A DNA stretch of 64,000 nt from positions 186,647,921-186,711,920 of the forward strand of contig NC_053393.1 of the NCBI RefSeq assembly GCF_905171765.1. Direction: 5' to 3'. This document shows, piece by piece, positions 1-11,181 of the stretch. Within the stretch, counting starts at the first letter, position 1; every line of letters starts with the position of its first letter. This DNA comes from Bufo bufo. Taxonomy: Eukaryota > Chordata > Amphibia > Anura > Bufonidae. The notes under the pieces are model-generated. The model saw nothing but the letters and a program-made list of their open reading frames with translations, did no database searches and had not been told where the DNA came from. Position numbers and translations under genes: made by a program.

Positions 1-455
1 CCATCGTGTTTGCACTGCCTTCCCTGTATTTAGACAAATATAACAATATATGAAGAACATGTACTTTGTAAGGAAAATACAATCTTCTATTTACACAGAA
101 AATAAGGAACATGTGGTCTTGGATATGCATTTAGTGCACCATCCCTGAAATTATTTTATTGCTTAGGAATTGATTTAAGAGTTTTTGACAAATAATTTAC
201 ACTTGAATTAAACCTACTCTGAAACGGCACTTGTAACAGAAGTCTGTGGAAGTAAAGAAGGGTGCGTTGAAATGTAAAACAAGTCAAGGTGGCTCTGGCC
301 AAACACCACCTCCTGCAGCTTGTTTCAATTGTAATTGTACCCGTGGTATAAAAATCATAAAACATATCTGAGGTATTTTGCTCTGCTGGGGTGTTATTTA
401 GTGCAGCAGTATGTTATTTATTGACCCTTTATGGCCCTGACTAAAGTTGCACCTA
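1..455. other. No recognised feature
   Basis: AT-rich sequence without a convincing coding frame, terminal repeat or tandem structure. I see nothing I can assign here. Confidence 0.4.
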
Positions 456-757
456 ACTTATCAATTTGGACAAGACTACTATACTACATGGTGTCATGTA
501 TAGTTTATGTGGGCCAGGGCCTCTTTAAAGTTAACTACACCCTGGAAATAAAAACACAAAACATCTCATCAAACACTGTAATTAAACGATAAATTGTTAC
601 TGTAAATCTTACTTTTAATACTTTGTTGGCTGGATGACAGTGATGGCCATTCCAGAAACACTGCAGTAACCACTTCAACCCAAGCTATCCCATATACTTG
701 ATCTTTGCTGGACGGCAGCAATGACAGTTTCCTCGTCAATGTCTCCGAGGGACGCAG
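456..757 (-). pseudogene. Broken MADF-domain exon (copy A)
   Basis: Read on the minus strand this matches copy B at 2024-2254 but lacks 41 bp just after the 'SSIWDS' motif. The deletion is not a multiple of three, so the MADF domain is truncated and frameshifted. The three bases agc flank the deleted block in copy B, which suggests a microhomology-mediated loss. MADF (Myb/SANT-like) domains bind DNA and are carried by the accessory protein of many PIF/Harbinger transposons. The link to Harbinger is inference; no transposase fragment lies nearby. The sequence beyond the exon toward 456 is shared with copy B and looks non-coding. Confidence 0.5.
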
Positions 758-876
758 TCATTCTGGAACTTAATGACAAGACACAATTTAGATATAAACA
801 ACATAAGGCACTGAGCCTAATCAAATATAATATTTCAAATACATTAAGAACACCCCCAAAAATTACAATACAATAC

Positions 877-993
877 ACACATCCAGCACCACTGCATACT
901 CTGCTCAACTACACACACACATCCAGCACTACTGCATACACTGCTCAACTACACACACATCCAGCACCACTGCATACACTGCTCAACTACACA
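877..993. repeat. Three-unit 38-40 bp minisatellite
   Basis: The motif 'atccagcac(c/t)actgcata' recurs at 881, 921 and 959, giving spacings of 40 and 38 bp. Units differ by a few bases and by the length of the (ca) run between them. Confidence 0.8.
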
Positions 994-2023
994 GACTGGC
1001 AGCTCCAAGACAACCATCAAGACAATATTTGAAAATGGTAGTTACAATTTGAAGTCAGTCTGTGCCAACCTTATTATACATTGCCCAAATTATCACAGCC
1101 AGTAGCAATATAATGTATTAAAAAAGATTGATCGGCACTCAAAAACTGTTCCAAGCTGCCAGCATTTTATTAAACAATAAAAAAATAAAATTCAATCAAA
1201 TTCAATTGCCAATTTTTCACACTAAATACAGTTGTGCACGCTAAAAACAAAAATACACAAAAATCCAAACATGCGTGTGGTTACCTGGTATGAACACCAA
1301 AGTCCTATAAGAACTGATTTGAATGTCACTGCAAAATGATCAATCCAAAAAATCGCATCGGCATGGTATTGTGGTTCATCCGATTTTGTTGCGATTATTA
1401 TTATTTTACGGCGGTTATTTTGCAATTGATGTTTGCGATTGATGTTTGCGATTTTTTCTATCGATGCACCCTGTTTCTGTGTTAAGGGTGAACTTAAATC
1501 CTATATTGGAATTATACGATGGTTATTCAGTAAAGTTACATCAGATTGTTCATAATGTTCATCCTATTAACACTCGATTATTAAGTCCACGATTTTCATA
1601 AGATTGTTCGAGGATATCTGCGGATTTCGATTTTACCACTTAAAACTTTTGTATATATATGGTACTCACTGGTAGATGGGTTTCTCCGGGTATTTATCCG
1701 TGCTATGTGGCGTCCCATGTGAGAAGTAGCCGGTGTATGCTTACCGCTGAGATCCCAATATATCTTCTGAGTTTACCGCAGGTGTGTAGCTTAATTGAAC
1801 ATTTCGCAATCACAGAGTCATCGAATTTCCTCTATTTACTCCACTGTTATGGAGTGGAAAGTTCTTGTTGGTTTAAAGTCGAAAAATTGCTTCAAAGTTC
1901 GATGAAAGAAAACATCTATGCCGGCATATTGTAGTTGATCTTCTTGTAGGTGATGAGGTATTTTCCAATAGTAACCAGACACGTTTCGGAGCTTTGTTAC
2001 ACTTGCTCCTTCATCAGTGGTAT

Positions 2024-2254
2024 ACTGCGTCCCTCGGAGTCATTGACGAGGAAACTGTCATTGCTGCCGTCCAGCAAAGATCAAGTATATGGGATAGCAG
2101 GGATGAAGGTTATGCTGATCGTGTGCAAAAAAATAAAGCTTGGGTTGAAGTGGTTACTGCAGTGTTTCCGGAATGGTCATCACTGTCATCCAGCCAACAA
2201 AGTATTAAAAGTAAGATTTACAGTAACAATTTATCGTTTAATTACAGTGTTTGA
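2024..2254 (+). pseudogene. MADF-domain exon (copy B), probable transposon accessory protein
   Basis: The frame contains 'DEETVIAAVQQRSSIWDS' followed by a Tyr/Trp-rich helix pattern (KAWVEVV, FPEWSSL) and ends near KSKI. This order fits a MADF domain, a Myb/SANT-related DNA-binding module. The sequence 'aaa-gtaaga' at the end of the domain resembles a splice donor, so this may be an exon, not a whole gene; that is inference. Copy B keeps the 41 bp lost from copy A. Upstream of ~2024 the two copies diverge. The family is usual in PIF/Harbinger elements, but a domesticated or host MADF gene fragment cannot be excluded. Confidence 0.5.
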
Positions 2255-2505
2255 TGAGATGTTTTGTGTTTTTAGTTCCAGGGTGTAGTTAACTTTAAAG
2301 AGGCCCTGGCCCACATAAACTATACATGACACCATGTAGTATAGTAGTCTTGTCCAAATTGATACGTATTTTTGTTTTTAGCGTGCACAACTGTTTTTAG
2401 TGTGAAAAATTGGCAATTGAATTTGATTGAAAATTATTGTTTTATTGTTTAATAAAATGCTGGCAGCTTGGAACAGTTATTGAGTGCCAATCGATCTTTG
2501 TTAAT

Positions 2506-2994
2506 ACATAATTTTTTTTACGTGATTGGAGGTATCATATCGATCAGAGCACCTACCATTATCTCTGGGTTAGTTGTGCAACTCTTAAATATATCTATAT
2601 TATACAGTAGCAATATAATGTTTGGAACCATTTACACCACCATAAAATTTTAATAAAGATGACTAAACTAATTCAGATTACAAAAACCAGCTCAAATTAT
2701 TGGGGCAAGTAAGGGACTACAAGCAGGATGTTGTGGCCGGACTCATTAGGGAAAAAAGGAGACACAGACTACTTTACTCAAAAACCACTTTATAAATTAC
2801 TGACTGAGGCTAAATACATGGCTATAACAAACCTATGAAGGGCACCATTGCAGTACTATACAAGAAATATGAGCATGTAAAAAAAGATGTACTAGATAAG
2901 AAGATAATGGAAAAATACCAGGAAAGAAACACTATGGGAACTTTATATGCTGCTGAATATGGATTCCACAGTGTGTCTTTCACAGGTATATAGA
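2506..2994. other. No recognised feature
   Basis: AT-rich; short open frames only. No terminal repeats or protein motifs that I recognise. Confidence 0.4.
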
Positions 2995-3696
2995 CAGTGG
3001 CGTAGCTATAGGGGTCGCAGCGGTCGCAATTGTGACCGGGTCCCTAAGTCAGGGGGGCCCATAGGACTCCCCAGGAGAGATGGAGTAAAGCGGGCCCCGC
3101 AAGTGGTTTTTATGAATGATGATCAGTGGTGCCGTGAGGCAGTGTGTATGAATTCAGAAGGGCCCGGACCGGCCATAATAGGGCAGCAAATAATGAGGAG
3201 CCCAGGGGCAAATGAAAATGAAATACTCTGTGGGCAAAAATTGAAATGTATAGAGGGAGTAGGCGAGGGCAAAATGAAATATAGTAAGAGTCTCACTATA
3301 TTTAATGTTGCCCCCATTCCCTCTATATATTTAAAATTTTTTGCCCACAGAGTATTTCATTTTCATTTTTGCCCCCTCATTATTTGCTGCCCCTGGCTGC
3401 CATCATATTGCCGGCTTGGGCCCCCCCTTTCTGAATTCAGACACACTGCCGCACGGCACCACTGATCATCATTCATCCCTCATATGAAGCCAGTGTGTGC
3501 CATACATAAAAAATAAAATAAAAAAAACTCTAGTGACTAGAGTATTATTATTTTTTTTATGTATGGCTTCATACAGAGGGGGGGGGGGGGGTATGGGTAG
3601 GGGCAGAGGCTGGTGGGGAGGGGGTGCGGAGGCTCACGAGGGGGGCCCCAATTCAAAGTTTGCCCTGGGGCCCATAGAACTCTAGTTACGCCCCTG
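2995..3696. mobile_element. Non-autonomous hAT-type element (702 bp) with two internal palindromes
   Basis: It begins CAGTGGCGTAGCTATAGGGG and ends with the related inverted end ...TAGTTACGCCCCTG. It is flanked by an exact 8-bp direct repeat, tatataga, at 2987-2994 and 3697-3704. An 8-bp target duplication is the hAT signature. Inside is a long imperfect palindrome (arms ~3110-3280 and ~3310-3480) and a second hairpin around 3535 (arms ~3490-3530 and ~3540-3572). Near 3580 there is a run of 12 G. No transposase frame is present. The element at 30905-31177 shares the termini. Confidence 0.8.
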
Positions 3697-3704
3697 TATA
3701 TAGA

Positions 3705-4134
3705 TGAAAGCAAAGCACATCATATAACTGTAAATCTAAGTGGCTCGACATTAATAAAATATGACTTATATAAATACCAACTAATGTGGAATTCATGTAA
3801 TAAAGTACACCATTTTTAAGGATTCATGGTATTTAGACATTTAAAATAAGGAGCACAATATATACCTGGCACAGTTGAATGAGAAATTTCCTCTGGTAAG
3901 AAGATGTCTGGCATAAGCAGCACATACCACTCCTAAATGACATCTGCAGAAAGATAAGCACATTAGGGCTTTTTATGAACTTGGTCTGGGTCCAAAAGCA
4001 GACACCCAAACAAAGTTTTGTCGCATGTATGTCGCAATGAAGTCGCAGTCTCACACGATTCGCATTGAAGCCCATGGCTAAAATGTTGCAAACAACATGC
4101 AATGTACGATTTTTTTAAAAAACATAACAAATGT
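3705..4134. other. No recognised feature
   Basis: Nothing coding. The stretch 4010-4115 (tgtcgcatgtatgtcgcaat...) has the GC-punctuated look of amphibian MITE interiors, but I find no partner end. Confidence 0.3.
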
Positions 4135-4404
4135 GACGACACAGTGTGTTTTTAAACAAGCTGCTTGTTAACATTGTCGACCATGCATTTACTCATAGCT
4201 ATATATGTCAGTGTCACTCTGAGATTATTTGCTATTGCTTTCATTGCATTCAAGAGTTTAAAAAAAGGGAGGGGGCAAACATTGGGAAAAAAAAGAAAGA
4301 CCAGAGAGAAAAAAATATTTTTTTAATAATTTCTTAGAGTTCCATGAGAAATCAAAGTGTTATATACAAATTTTCAGGTTAAGTGGTGCCACTTTTGATC
4401 CAAG
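4135..4404 (+). repeat. Unclassified dispersed repeat, copy 1
   Basis: Landmarks here recur at 63410-63690 and partly at 10960-11122, in the same order. They are a 'gtgtttttaaa...tgttaac' block, 'accatgcattt', a purine-rich run, and 'gttatatacaaattttcagg'. The right part is interrupted at TA 4405-4406 by a mariner-like end. Class unknown; no coding capacity. Confidence 0.5.
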
Positions 4405-4406
4405 TA

Positions 4407-4792
4407 CAGGGTGGGCCATTTATATGGATACACCTTAATAAAATGGGAATGGTTGGTGATATTAACTTCCTGTTTGTGGCACATTAGTATATGTGAGGGG
4501 GGAAACTTTTCAAGATGGGTGGTGACCATGGCGGCCATTTTGAAGTCGGCCATTTTGAATCCAACTTTTGTTTTTTCAATAGGAAGAGGGTCATGTGACA
4601 CATCAAACTTATTGGGAATTTCACAAGAAAAACAATGGTGTGCTTGGTTTTAACGTAACTTTATTCTTTCATGAGTTATTTACAAGTTTACAAGTTTCTG
4701 ACCACTTATAAAATGTGTTCAATGTGCTGCCCATTGTGTTGGATTGTCAATGCAACCCTCTTCTCCCACTCTTCACACACTGATAGCAACAC
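4407..4792 (-). mobile_element. Truncated mariner-like element, one end plus transposase C-terminus
   Basis: It starts right after a TA with CAGGGTGGGCCATTTATATG. Read on the minus strand, 4713-4790 translates to a helix and tail ending 'NGQHIEHIL' then stop. That tail has the form of the C-terminus of IS630/Tc1/mariner transposases (GGHFEHLL-like endings). The element stops abruptly near 4792, where sequence switches to the TTAA element that follows. The second end and the catalytic core are missing. The family is assigned from terminal sequence and tail only. Confidence 0.55.
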
Positions 4793-6643
4793 TGCTCTAT
4801 AAAAATACCACATGATCTAACCTGTCAGATGAATGTTGTAAATAACAAAAAATAAAAACAGTGCCAAAACAGCTATTTCTTGTTACCTTGCCTCACAAAA
4901 ATTGTAATATAGAGCAACCAAAAATCATATGTACTCTAAAATAGTACCAACAAATCTGCCACCCTATCCTGTAGTTTCCAAAATGGGGTCACTTTTTTGG
5001 AGTTTCTACTCTAGGGGTGCATCAGGGGGGCTTCAAATGAGACATGGTGTCAAAAAAACAGTCCAGCAAAATTTGCCTTCCAAAAACCGTATGGCATTCC
5101 TTTACTTCTGCGCCCTGCCGTGTGCCCATACAGCAGTTTACGACCACATATGGGGTGTTTCTGTAAACTACAGAATCAGGGCCATAAATAATGAGTTTTG
5201 TTTGGCTGTTAACCCTTGCTTAGTAACTGGAAAAAAATTATTAAAATGGAACATCTGCCAAAAAAGTGACATTTTGAAATGTTTCTCTATTTTCCATTAA
5301 TTCTTGTGGAACACCTAAAGGGTTAACAAAGTTTGTAAAATCAGTTTTGTATACCGTGAGGGGTGTAATTTCTAAAATGGGGTCACTTTTTTGAAGTTTA
5401 TACTCTAGTGGTGCATCAGGGGAGCTTCAAATGGGACATGGTGTCAAAAAACCAGTCCAGCAAAATCTGCCTTCCAAAAACCGTATGGCATTCCTTTCCT
5501 TCTGCGCCCTGCCGTTTGCCCGTACAGAAGTTTACGACCACATATGGTTTTTTTATGTAAACTACAGAATCAGGGCCATAAATATTGAGTTTTGTTTGGC
5601 TGTTAACCCTTGCTTAGTAACTGGAAAAAAAATATTAAAATGGAACATCTGCCAAAAAAGTGACATTTTGAAATGTTTCTCTATTTTCCATTAATTCTTG
5701 TGGAACACCTAAAGGGTTAACAAAGTTTGTAAAATCAGTTTTGTATACCGTGAGGGGTGTAATTTCTAAAATGGGGTCACTTTTTTGAAGTTTATACTCT
5801 AGTGGTGCATCAGGGGAGCTTCAAATGGGACATGGTGTCAAAAACCAGTCCAGCAAAATCTGCCTTCCAAAAACCGTATGGCATTCCTTTCCTTCTGCGC
5901 CCTGCCGTTTGCCCGTACAGAAGTTTACGACCACATATGTTTTTTTTTTGTAAACTACAGAATCAGGGCCATAAATATTGTTTTGTTTGGCTGTTAACCC
6001 TTGCTTTGTAACTGGAAAAAAAGGATTCAAATGGAAAATCTGCCAAAAAAGTGAAATTCTGAAATTTTATCTCTATTTTCCATTAATTCTTGTGGAACAC
6101 CTAAAGGGTTAACAAAGTTTGTAAAATAAATTTTGAATACCTTGAGGGGTGTAGTTTGTAAAATGGGGTCATTTTTGGGTGGTTTCTATTATGTAAGCCT
6201 CTCAAAGTGACTTCAGACCTGAACTGGTCCTGAAAAAGTGGGTTTTAGAAATTTTCTTAAAAAATTTCAAGATTTGCTTTTAAACTTCTAAGCTTTCTAA
6301 AGTCCCCAAAAAATAAAATGGCTTTCACAAAATGATCCAAACATGAAGTATACATATGGGGAATGTAAAATAATAACTTTTTTTGGAGGTATTACTATCT
6401 ATTATAAAAGTAAAGAAATTGAAATTTGGAAATTAGCAAATTTCTTTAAATTTTTGGTAAATTTAGATTTTTTTTTGAAAATACATTTTTTTTAACTCCA
6501 TTTTACCAGTGTCATGAAGTACAATATGTGACAAAAAAAAAACCAGTCTCAGAATGGCCTGGATAAGTAAAAGCGTTTTAAAGTTATTCACACATAAAGT
6601 GACACTGGTAAGATTTGCAAAAAATGGCCTGGTTCTTAAGGGG
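4793..6643. mobile_element. TTAA-target element, left-truncated copy
   Basis: The sequence is collinear with ~12890-14756 of the complete copy at 11129-14756, and ends ...CTTAAGGGG followed by TTAA (6644-6647). The left part, including the hairpin train seen in the complete copy, is absent; it begins at the junction with the mariner-like fragment. TTAA target duplication suggests piggyBac- or Kolobok-type mobilisation. There is no transposase. The order of events at the 4792 junction is not readable from sequence alone. Confidence 0.65.
4971..6150. repeat. 394-bp tandem array inside the TTAA element (three units)
   Basis: The landmark 'cttcaaatg' starts at 5031, 5425 and 5819, a spacing of exactly 394 bp twice. 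Units 2 and 3 are closer to each other than to unit 1, which suggests a recent unequal exchange. The unit length is not a multiple of three, so the ~70-120-codon open frames in each unit cannot read through the array. Confidence 0.85.
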
Positions 6644-6647
6644 TTAA

Positions 6648-6958
6648 AGCTGACCCACAGCAGTGAAGAAAAATGGGTGGGTTGTTATGGAAACCTGGTG
6701 TAAAACTGTGTGTATGTGGAGACTATGGGCCTGTGAGCTTCTATTGGCTGATAAGGGCATGTGACCAGGATTCTATTGGCTAATGCATTTTTTTATATAT
6801 ATCAGCAACAGTACATCCTAAAGAGCTGAGACCCAGTCTAAAACCTTTCCGGACACCTGATGTACCTGTCTGCCAAATTTCGTGATTGTAAGTGCGATGG
6901 TGTAGATTCCTTTAGCGGACATACACACATACATACACTCAGCTTTATATATTAGATA
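6648..6958. repeat. Unclassified dispersed-repeat-like segment
   Basis: It contains 'ttccggacacctgatgtacc', 'tgccaaatttcgtgattgta' and ends 'cagctttatatattagat'. It has the look of a repeat tail seen widely in amphibian DNA, but I cannot name the family and no second copy lies in this window. Confidence 0.3.
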
Positions 6959-7556
6959 ATGAATTGGGTATGTCAACTAATATCTAATGCTTCATTCTTG
7001 AGCCATGCTACATTATATACTTTGTTATAGGTGATTTGGCCATTGGACCATTATTATATTTGACCAGGTGTTTGTCTTTCATATACTACACATTTTTTAA
7101 ACCACTGATTTTCTTTGTTGGTCATTTGAAAAATAATTCAGTGTAAATGTGCCATTACTGATAATGTACCATTTGTCAAACTGAGAGCTAATCTGATTAC
7201 TGATTATGTGATTAGTATTATAGACATGATTCCATAATCCCCTATTATGGTCGTTGTGCACAGTGTATAGTTCTGTGTAAAGGGTGATCAAGGGGTCAGA
7301 GGTGATTATATATTGCTCTTGCTTGACCTCTGTTAGCTCTGCTTCAGAAGTTGTGAAAAAACACAATAAATTCTTCTGCAGTGTCTATATGCTGTAAAGA
7401 GGTTTAGCATATTCTTCTGCACACTAGAAACGTATGAATAGTTGTTAAAGGGGTTTTATGTGAAATAAGCTTGAAATTATATAAGGAACTGTGTAACCTT
7501 TCGGTACTCTGTGTTATAAGATTGCAAGATCTTAGAAACTACCCTTGATTGTTCAT

Positions 7557-7558
<2 letters not shown>
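6959..7558. other. No recognised feature
   Basis: AT-rich, no supported coding frame or repeat termini. Confidence 0.4.

Positions 7559-7592
<34 letters not shown>
7559..7592. repeat. (TA)n microsatellite
   Basis: Uninterrupted TA dinucleotides abutting the left end of the Tc1 element. TA is the Tc1/mariner target, so the array may have served as the landing site. Confidence 0.95.
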
Positions 7593-7595
<3 letters not shown>

Positions 7596-9231
7596 TGGGA
7601 TGCAAAAGATTGGGCAACCTTGTTAATCGTCATGATTTTCCTGTATAAATCGTTGGTTGTTACGATAAAAAATGTCAGTTAAATATCATATAGGAGACAC
7701 ACACAGTGATATTTGAGAAGTGAAATGAAGTTTATTGGATTTACAGAAAGTGTGCTATAATTGTTTAAACAAAATTAGGCAGGTGCATAAATTTGGTCAC
7801 TGTTGTCATTTTATTGATTCCAAAACCTTTAGAACTAATTATTGGAACTCAAATTGGCTTGGTAAGCTCAGTGACTCCTGACCTACATACACAGGTGAAT
7901 CCAATTATGAGAAAGAGTATTTAGGGGGGTCAATTGTAAGTTTCCCTCTTCTTTTAATTTTCTCTGAAGAGTAGCAACATGGGGGTCTCAAAACAACTCT
8001 CAAATGACCTGAAGACAAAGATTGTTCACCATCATGGTTTAGGGGAAGGATAGAGAAAGCTGTCTCAGGGATTTCAGCTGTCTGTTTCCACAGTTAGGAA
8101 CATATTGAGGAAATGGAAGACCACAGGCTCAGTTCAAGTTAAGGCCCGAAGTGGCAGACCAAGAAAAATCTTGGATAGACAGAAGCGACGAATGGTGAGA
8201 ACAGTCAGAGTCAACCCACAGACCAGCACCAAAGGCCTACAACATCATCTTGCTGCAGATGGAGTCACTGTGCATCGTTCAACCATTCGGCGCACTTTAC
8301 ACAAGGAGATGCCGTATGCGATAGTGATGCAGAGGAAGCCTTTTCTCCGCCCACAGCACAAAAAGTGCCGCTTGAGGTGGGCTAAAACACATTTGGACAA
8401 GCCAGCTTCATTTTGGAATAAGGTGCTGTGGACTGATGAAACTAAAATTGAGTTATTTGGCCATAACAAGGGGCGTTATGCATGGAGGAAAAAGAACACA
8501 GCATTCCAAGAAAAACACCTGCTACCTACAGTAAAATATGGTGGTGGTTCCCTCCTGCTGTGGGGCTGTGTGGCCAGTGCAGGGACTGGGAATCTTGTCA
8601 AAGTTGAGGGACGCATGGATTCCACTCAGTATCAGCAGATTCTGGAGACCAATGTCCAGGAATCAGTGACAAAGCTAAAGCTGAGCCGGGGCTGGATCTT
8701 TCAACAAGACAACGACCCTAAACACTGCTCAAAATCCACTAAGGCTTTTATGCAAAGGAACAAGTACAACGTTCTGGAATGGCCATCTCAGTCCCCAGAC
8801 CTGAATATAATTGAAAATCTGTGATGTGACTTAAAGAGAGCTGTCCATGCTCGGAAGCCATCAAACCTGAATTAACTAAAGATGTTTTGTAAAGAGGAAT
8901 GGTCCAAAATACCTTCAACCAGAATCCAGACTCTCATTGGAACCTACAAGAAGCGTTTAGAGGCTGTAATTTCTGCAAAAGGAGGATCTACTAAATATTG
9001 ATTTCATTTCTTTTTTGTGGTGCCCAAATTTATGCACCTGCCTAATTTTGTTTAAACAATTATAGCACACTTTCTGTAAATCCAATAAACTTCATTTCGC
9101 TTCTCAAATATCACTGTGTGTGTGTCTCCTATATGATATATTTAACTAACATTTTTTATCGTAACAACCAACGATTTATACAGGAAAATCATGACGATTA
9201 ACAAGGTTGCCCAAACTTTCGCAACCCACTG
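7593..9231 (+). mobile_element. Full-length Tc1-like transposon, ~205-bp terminal inverted repeats
   Basis: Both ends are intact: it starts CAGTGGGATGCAAAAG after TA and ends ...CGCAACCCACTG before TA (9232-9233). The inverted repeats run to about 7799 and 9020, about 205 bp each, with only scattered mismatches. The inner edges carry a degenerate copy of the outer end (gcataaatttgg against gcaaaagattgg). That resembles the IR/DR arrangement of Sleeping Beauty-type elements; the IR/DR reading is inference. Total length is 1639 bp. The single transposase gene is a pseudogene. Confidence 0.92.
7979..9001 (+). pseudogene. Tc1-like DD34E transposase pseudogene
   Basis: The frame from the ATG at 7979 to the final stop at 8999-9001 is 340 triplets, a usual Tc1 length, with no indels. 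It is broken by three in-frame stops: TAG at codon 25 (8051), TGA at codon 282 (8822, in place of Trp after IENL) and TAA at codon 299 (8873). Visible motifs are paired-like HTH regions, a GRPR hook near codons 59-62, first Asp in LWTDET (codon ~153), second Asp in QQDNDPKH (~244) and Glu in IIENL (~279). That gives 34 residues between the last two, i.e. DD34E. All catalytic residues remain, so inactivation is by point mutations only. Confidence 0.93.
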
Positions 9232-9233
9232 TA

Positions 9234-10441
9234 TATATAATTTAATCTGTAGTGATTGAGTTTTCTTTTCTTAACCAATTCAATGTATGAAATCAGAAGA
9301 CTCACAACAAAGGCAAATACACAGGTTTGCACTTCCTATGACCCCTTTTGTCTTATGCAATCTAAAAGATATAATCAATACAAGTCAATGACCTAATAGT
9401 CATGTTGCATTTGTTGTGATCCTCCCTTAATTTCTGCTAAACAACATAGATGATTCCACTGAATTCCATTTAGGTCCTTATCCGTAACTGAAATAGGGCA
9501 AACCATAACCATAGCCTAATTCTAAGTGCCCTATGGTTCTTATCATACTCCATTTTCTCTATTTCAGGAACCTGCAGAAGCATCAAGTCAATCAAGTAGG
9601 AGGTAAGATTGGTTACCGTTTGAGGTGCCATTCTGATCATGATGTTGTTCTGCCTCCAACCATGTAAATTTTCATTAAAACCAAGTAAATAGCCACGAAG
9701 TTAAGATGAAAATAAAATGAAAATATTACCAACTAAACTAATTTATGGTAAACAGGAAAATCTACATCCATTTGTAAACAATCCTTGGATAGATTTTCTG
9801 CTACTATTAAATTATATATGATATTGGCTTAGTAAACATAAGATAAATTGCCAATATGCTAAGCCAACATAATATCAAAGGAAGAAGGGCATAGCAATTG
9901 AGCTTTTTAAGATGGTAGGTGACAGTGACCAGCTAAAACTTGTGTGTTAAAAAGACAGATGTAGTTCAAGTTTGAATTGTCCATCCGTTATTTTCATTTG
10001 CTGCTGGCATTATGCTTAACACAGAGGTGGGATGAATTAGGCAAATACCATGGTGCCCTATATCAGATTACTTATTAAAGTATGATATATGTGAATGAGG
10101 TTTTTAAAACTCCATCCACATGTAGCAGAAAAAAATCTAAATGGAATTCAAGGAATTTGAAGATTTTCAAATGTGGAAGGATGAAAATTATTTTGCAGAA
10201 TCACTGAGAATTTTCACTGCAGATTTCACCCTTTGCAAAACTTTCAGAAATTTCAACAGATTTGCAGCATGAAGCTACATCTGCATCTAGCTTTGTGGTT
10301 AAACATAAATTAATGCTTAATTAATAGATAAAGACCAAATATTTCGGAAACTAGAAACCAGATGTAATAAAATACATTATAATACGGTAATTATTTTCCA
10401 CATTTGTATTAGAGATAGGCAAATAAGGAGATAATCTAATT
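9234..10441. other. No recognised feature
   Basis: Ordinary AT-rich intergenic DNA; no terminal repeats, tandem arrays or coding frame I can support. Confidence 0.45.
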
Positions 10442-10914
10442 TAGGTTACTTTCACATAAGTGTTTATACTGTCTGGTTTTGAGATCCGGCATGGGATCTC
10501 AGAACCACAGCAATACGCATCCTTTTGGATAATACAACCAGCTTCACCTGTTCAGAATGGATCCTGTTGTATTATATCAAATATGAACATGCTTGATCCG
10601 GCACTAAAACTATTATAAGTCAATTGGCGCCGGATACGTTTTTTTTGCATCCAAGAAAAGGCATCCGGTACCATTGACTTACATGGTTTTTGGTGCCATA
10701 TCCAGCATGTTCAGTTTCCCATGCTGCACAAAAAAACATTGCTTGCAGTGGTTTTGTGTCCGGCATAGGAATGCGACAAATCGGAACCAAATGCATTCGG
10801 GTGCACTCAGTTACGGTTTGTTCTGTTTTGTCCCCATTGACAATGAATGGGTACAAAACTGAAGTATTTTCCTCCTGTTTTGAGATCTTATGACAGAGAT
10901 GTGAAAGCAGCCTT
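10442..10914. mobile_element. Probable non-autonomous PIF/Harbinger-type element
   Basis: The ends are inverted: 'ggttactttcacat' on the left and 'atgtgaaagcagcc' on the right. 'ttttgagatc' recurs as inner inverted pieces near 10482 and 10880. Terminal TTTCACA/TGTGAAA motifs match the element at 22383-23247, which has a TAA duplication. Here the flanks are TTA and TTT, so the target duplication is imperfect. The interior carries GGATCCG/CCGGAT-type words and no coding frame. Confidence 0.5.
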
Positions 10915-10959
10915 TAAAATACTGTATCTTTCGCAGAAACCCAATGGTACTCAAATTGG

Positions 10960-11122
10960 CTTTCTTTTCTTTCTTTCTCTCACTCTCTCTATTTTTAAAA
11001 GATAAATCTTAGGAGACCTTAGACTGTTATATACCAATTTCCTGTGCAATTGGAGCATATTTGATCCCGATAGAATCAATTAGGACCTGAATTGAATTTT
11101 TAGAAAAAATTGTCAAATCAGA
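10960..11122 (+). repeat. Unclassified dispersed repeat, partial copy 2
   Basis: It shares 'taggagaccttagactgttataccaattt' style landmarks with 63550-63600 and 4330-4385, including 'gatagaatc' further right. It is cut by the TTAA element at 11125. Confidence 0.45.
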
Positions 11123-11181
11123 GATTAACCCCTTAAGGACACATGACGTATCGGTACGGCATGTTTCCCGAGTCCTTAAGG

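Larger units (their letters stand above)
456..2505. repeat. Permuted inverted duplication containing two MADF-exon copies
   Basis: Two segment pairs occur as inverted copies. Bases ~456-757 match the reverse complement of ~2024-2364, and ~1121-1256 match the reverse complement of ~2366-2505. The order is permuted: on the MADF sense strand the 1121-1256 segment lies before the exon in one copy and after it in the other. A single fold-back cannot give this order. It needs either two independently rearranged insertions or circularisation/permutation before insertion. The intervening ~1257-2023 stretch shows no recognised gene; it contains a short direct repeat of 'attgatgtttgcg' near 1430-1455. 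Confidence 0.6.

Noticed and set aside
4929..5694. Repeated 70-120-codon open frames with similar peptides in the 394-bp units (also near 13015-14125)
   Set aside because: Unit length is not a multiple of three, each frame ends inside its unit, and there are no domain motifs; they follow from tandem duplication of non-coding DNA.
10442..10914. Perfect TTA target duplication for this Harbinger-like element
   Set aside because: Left flank TTA and right flank TTT do not match; boundaries may be off by a base, so the call is kept tentative.
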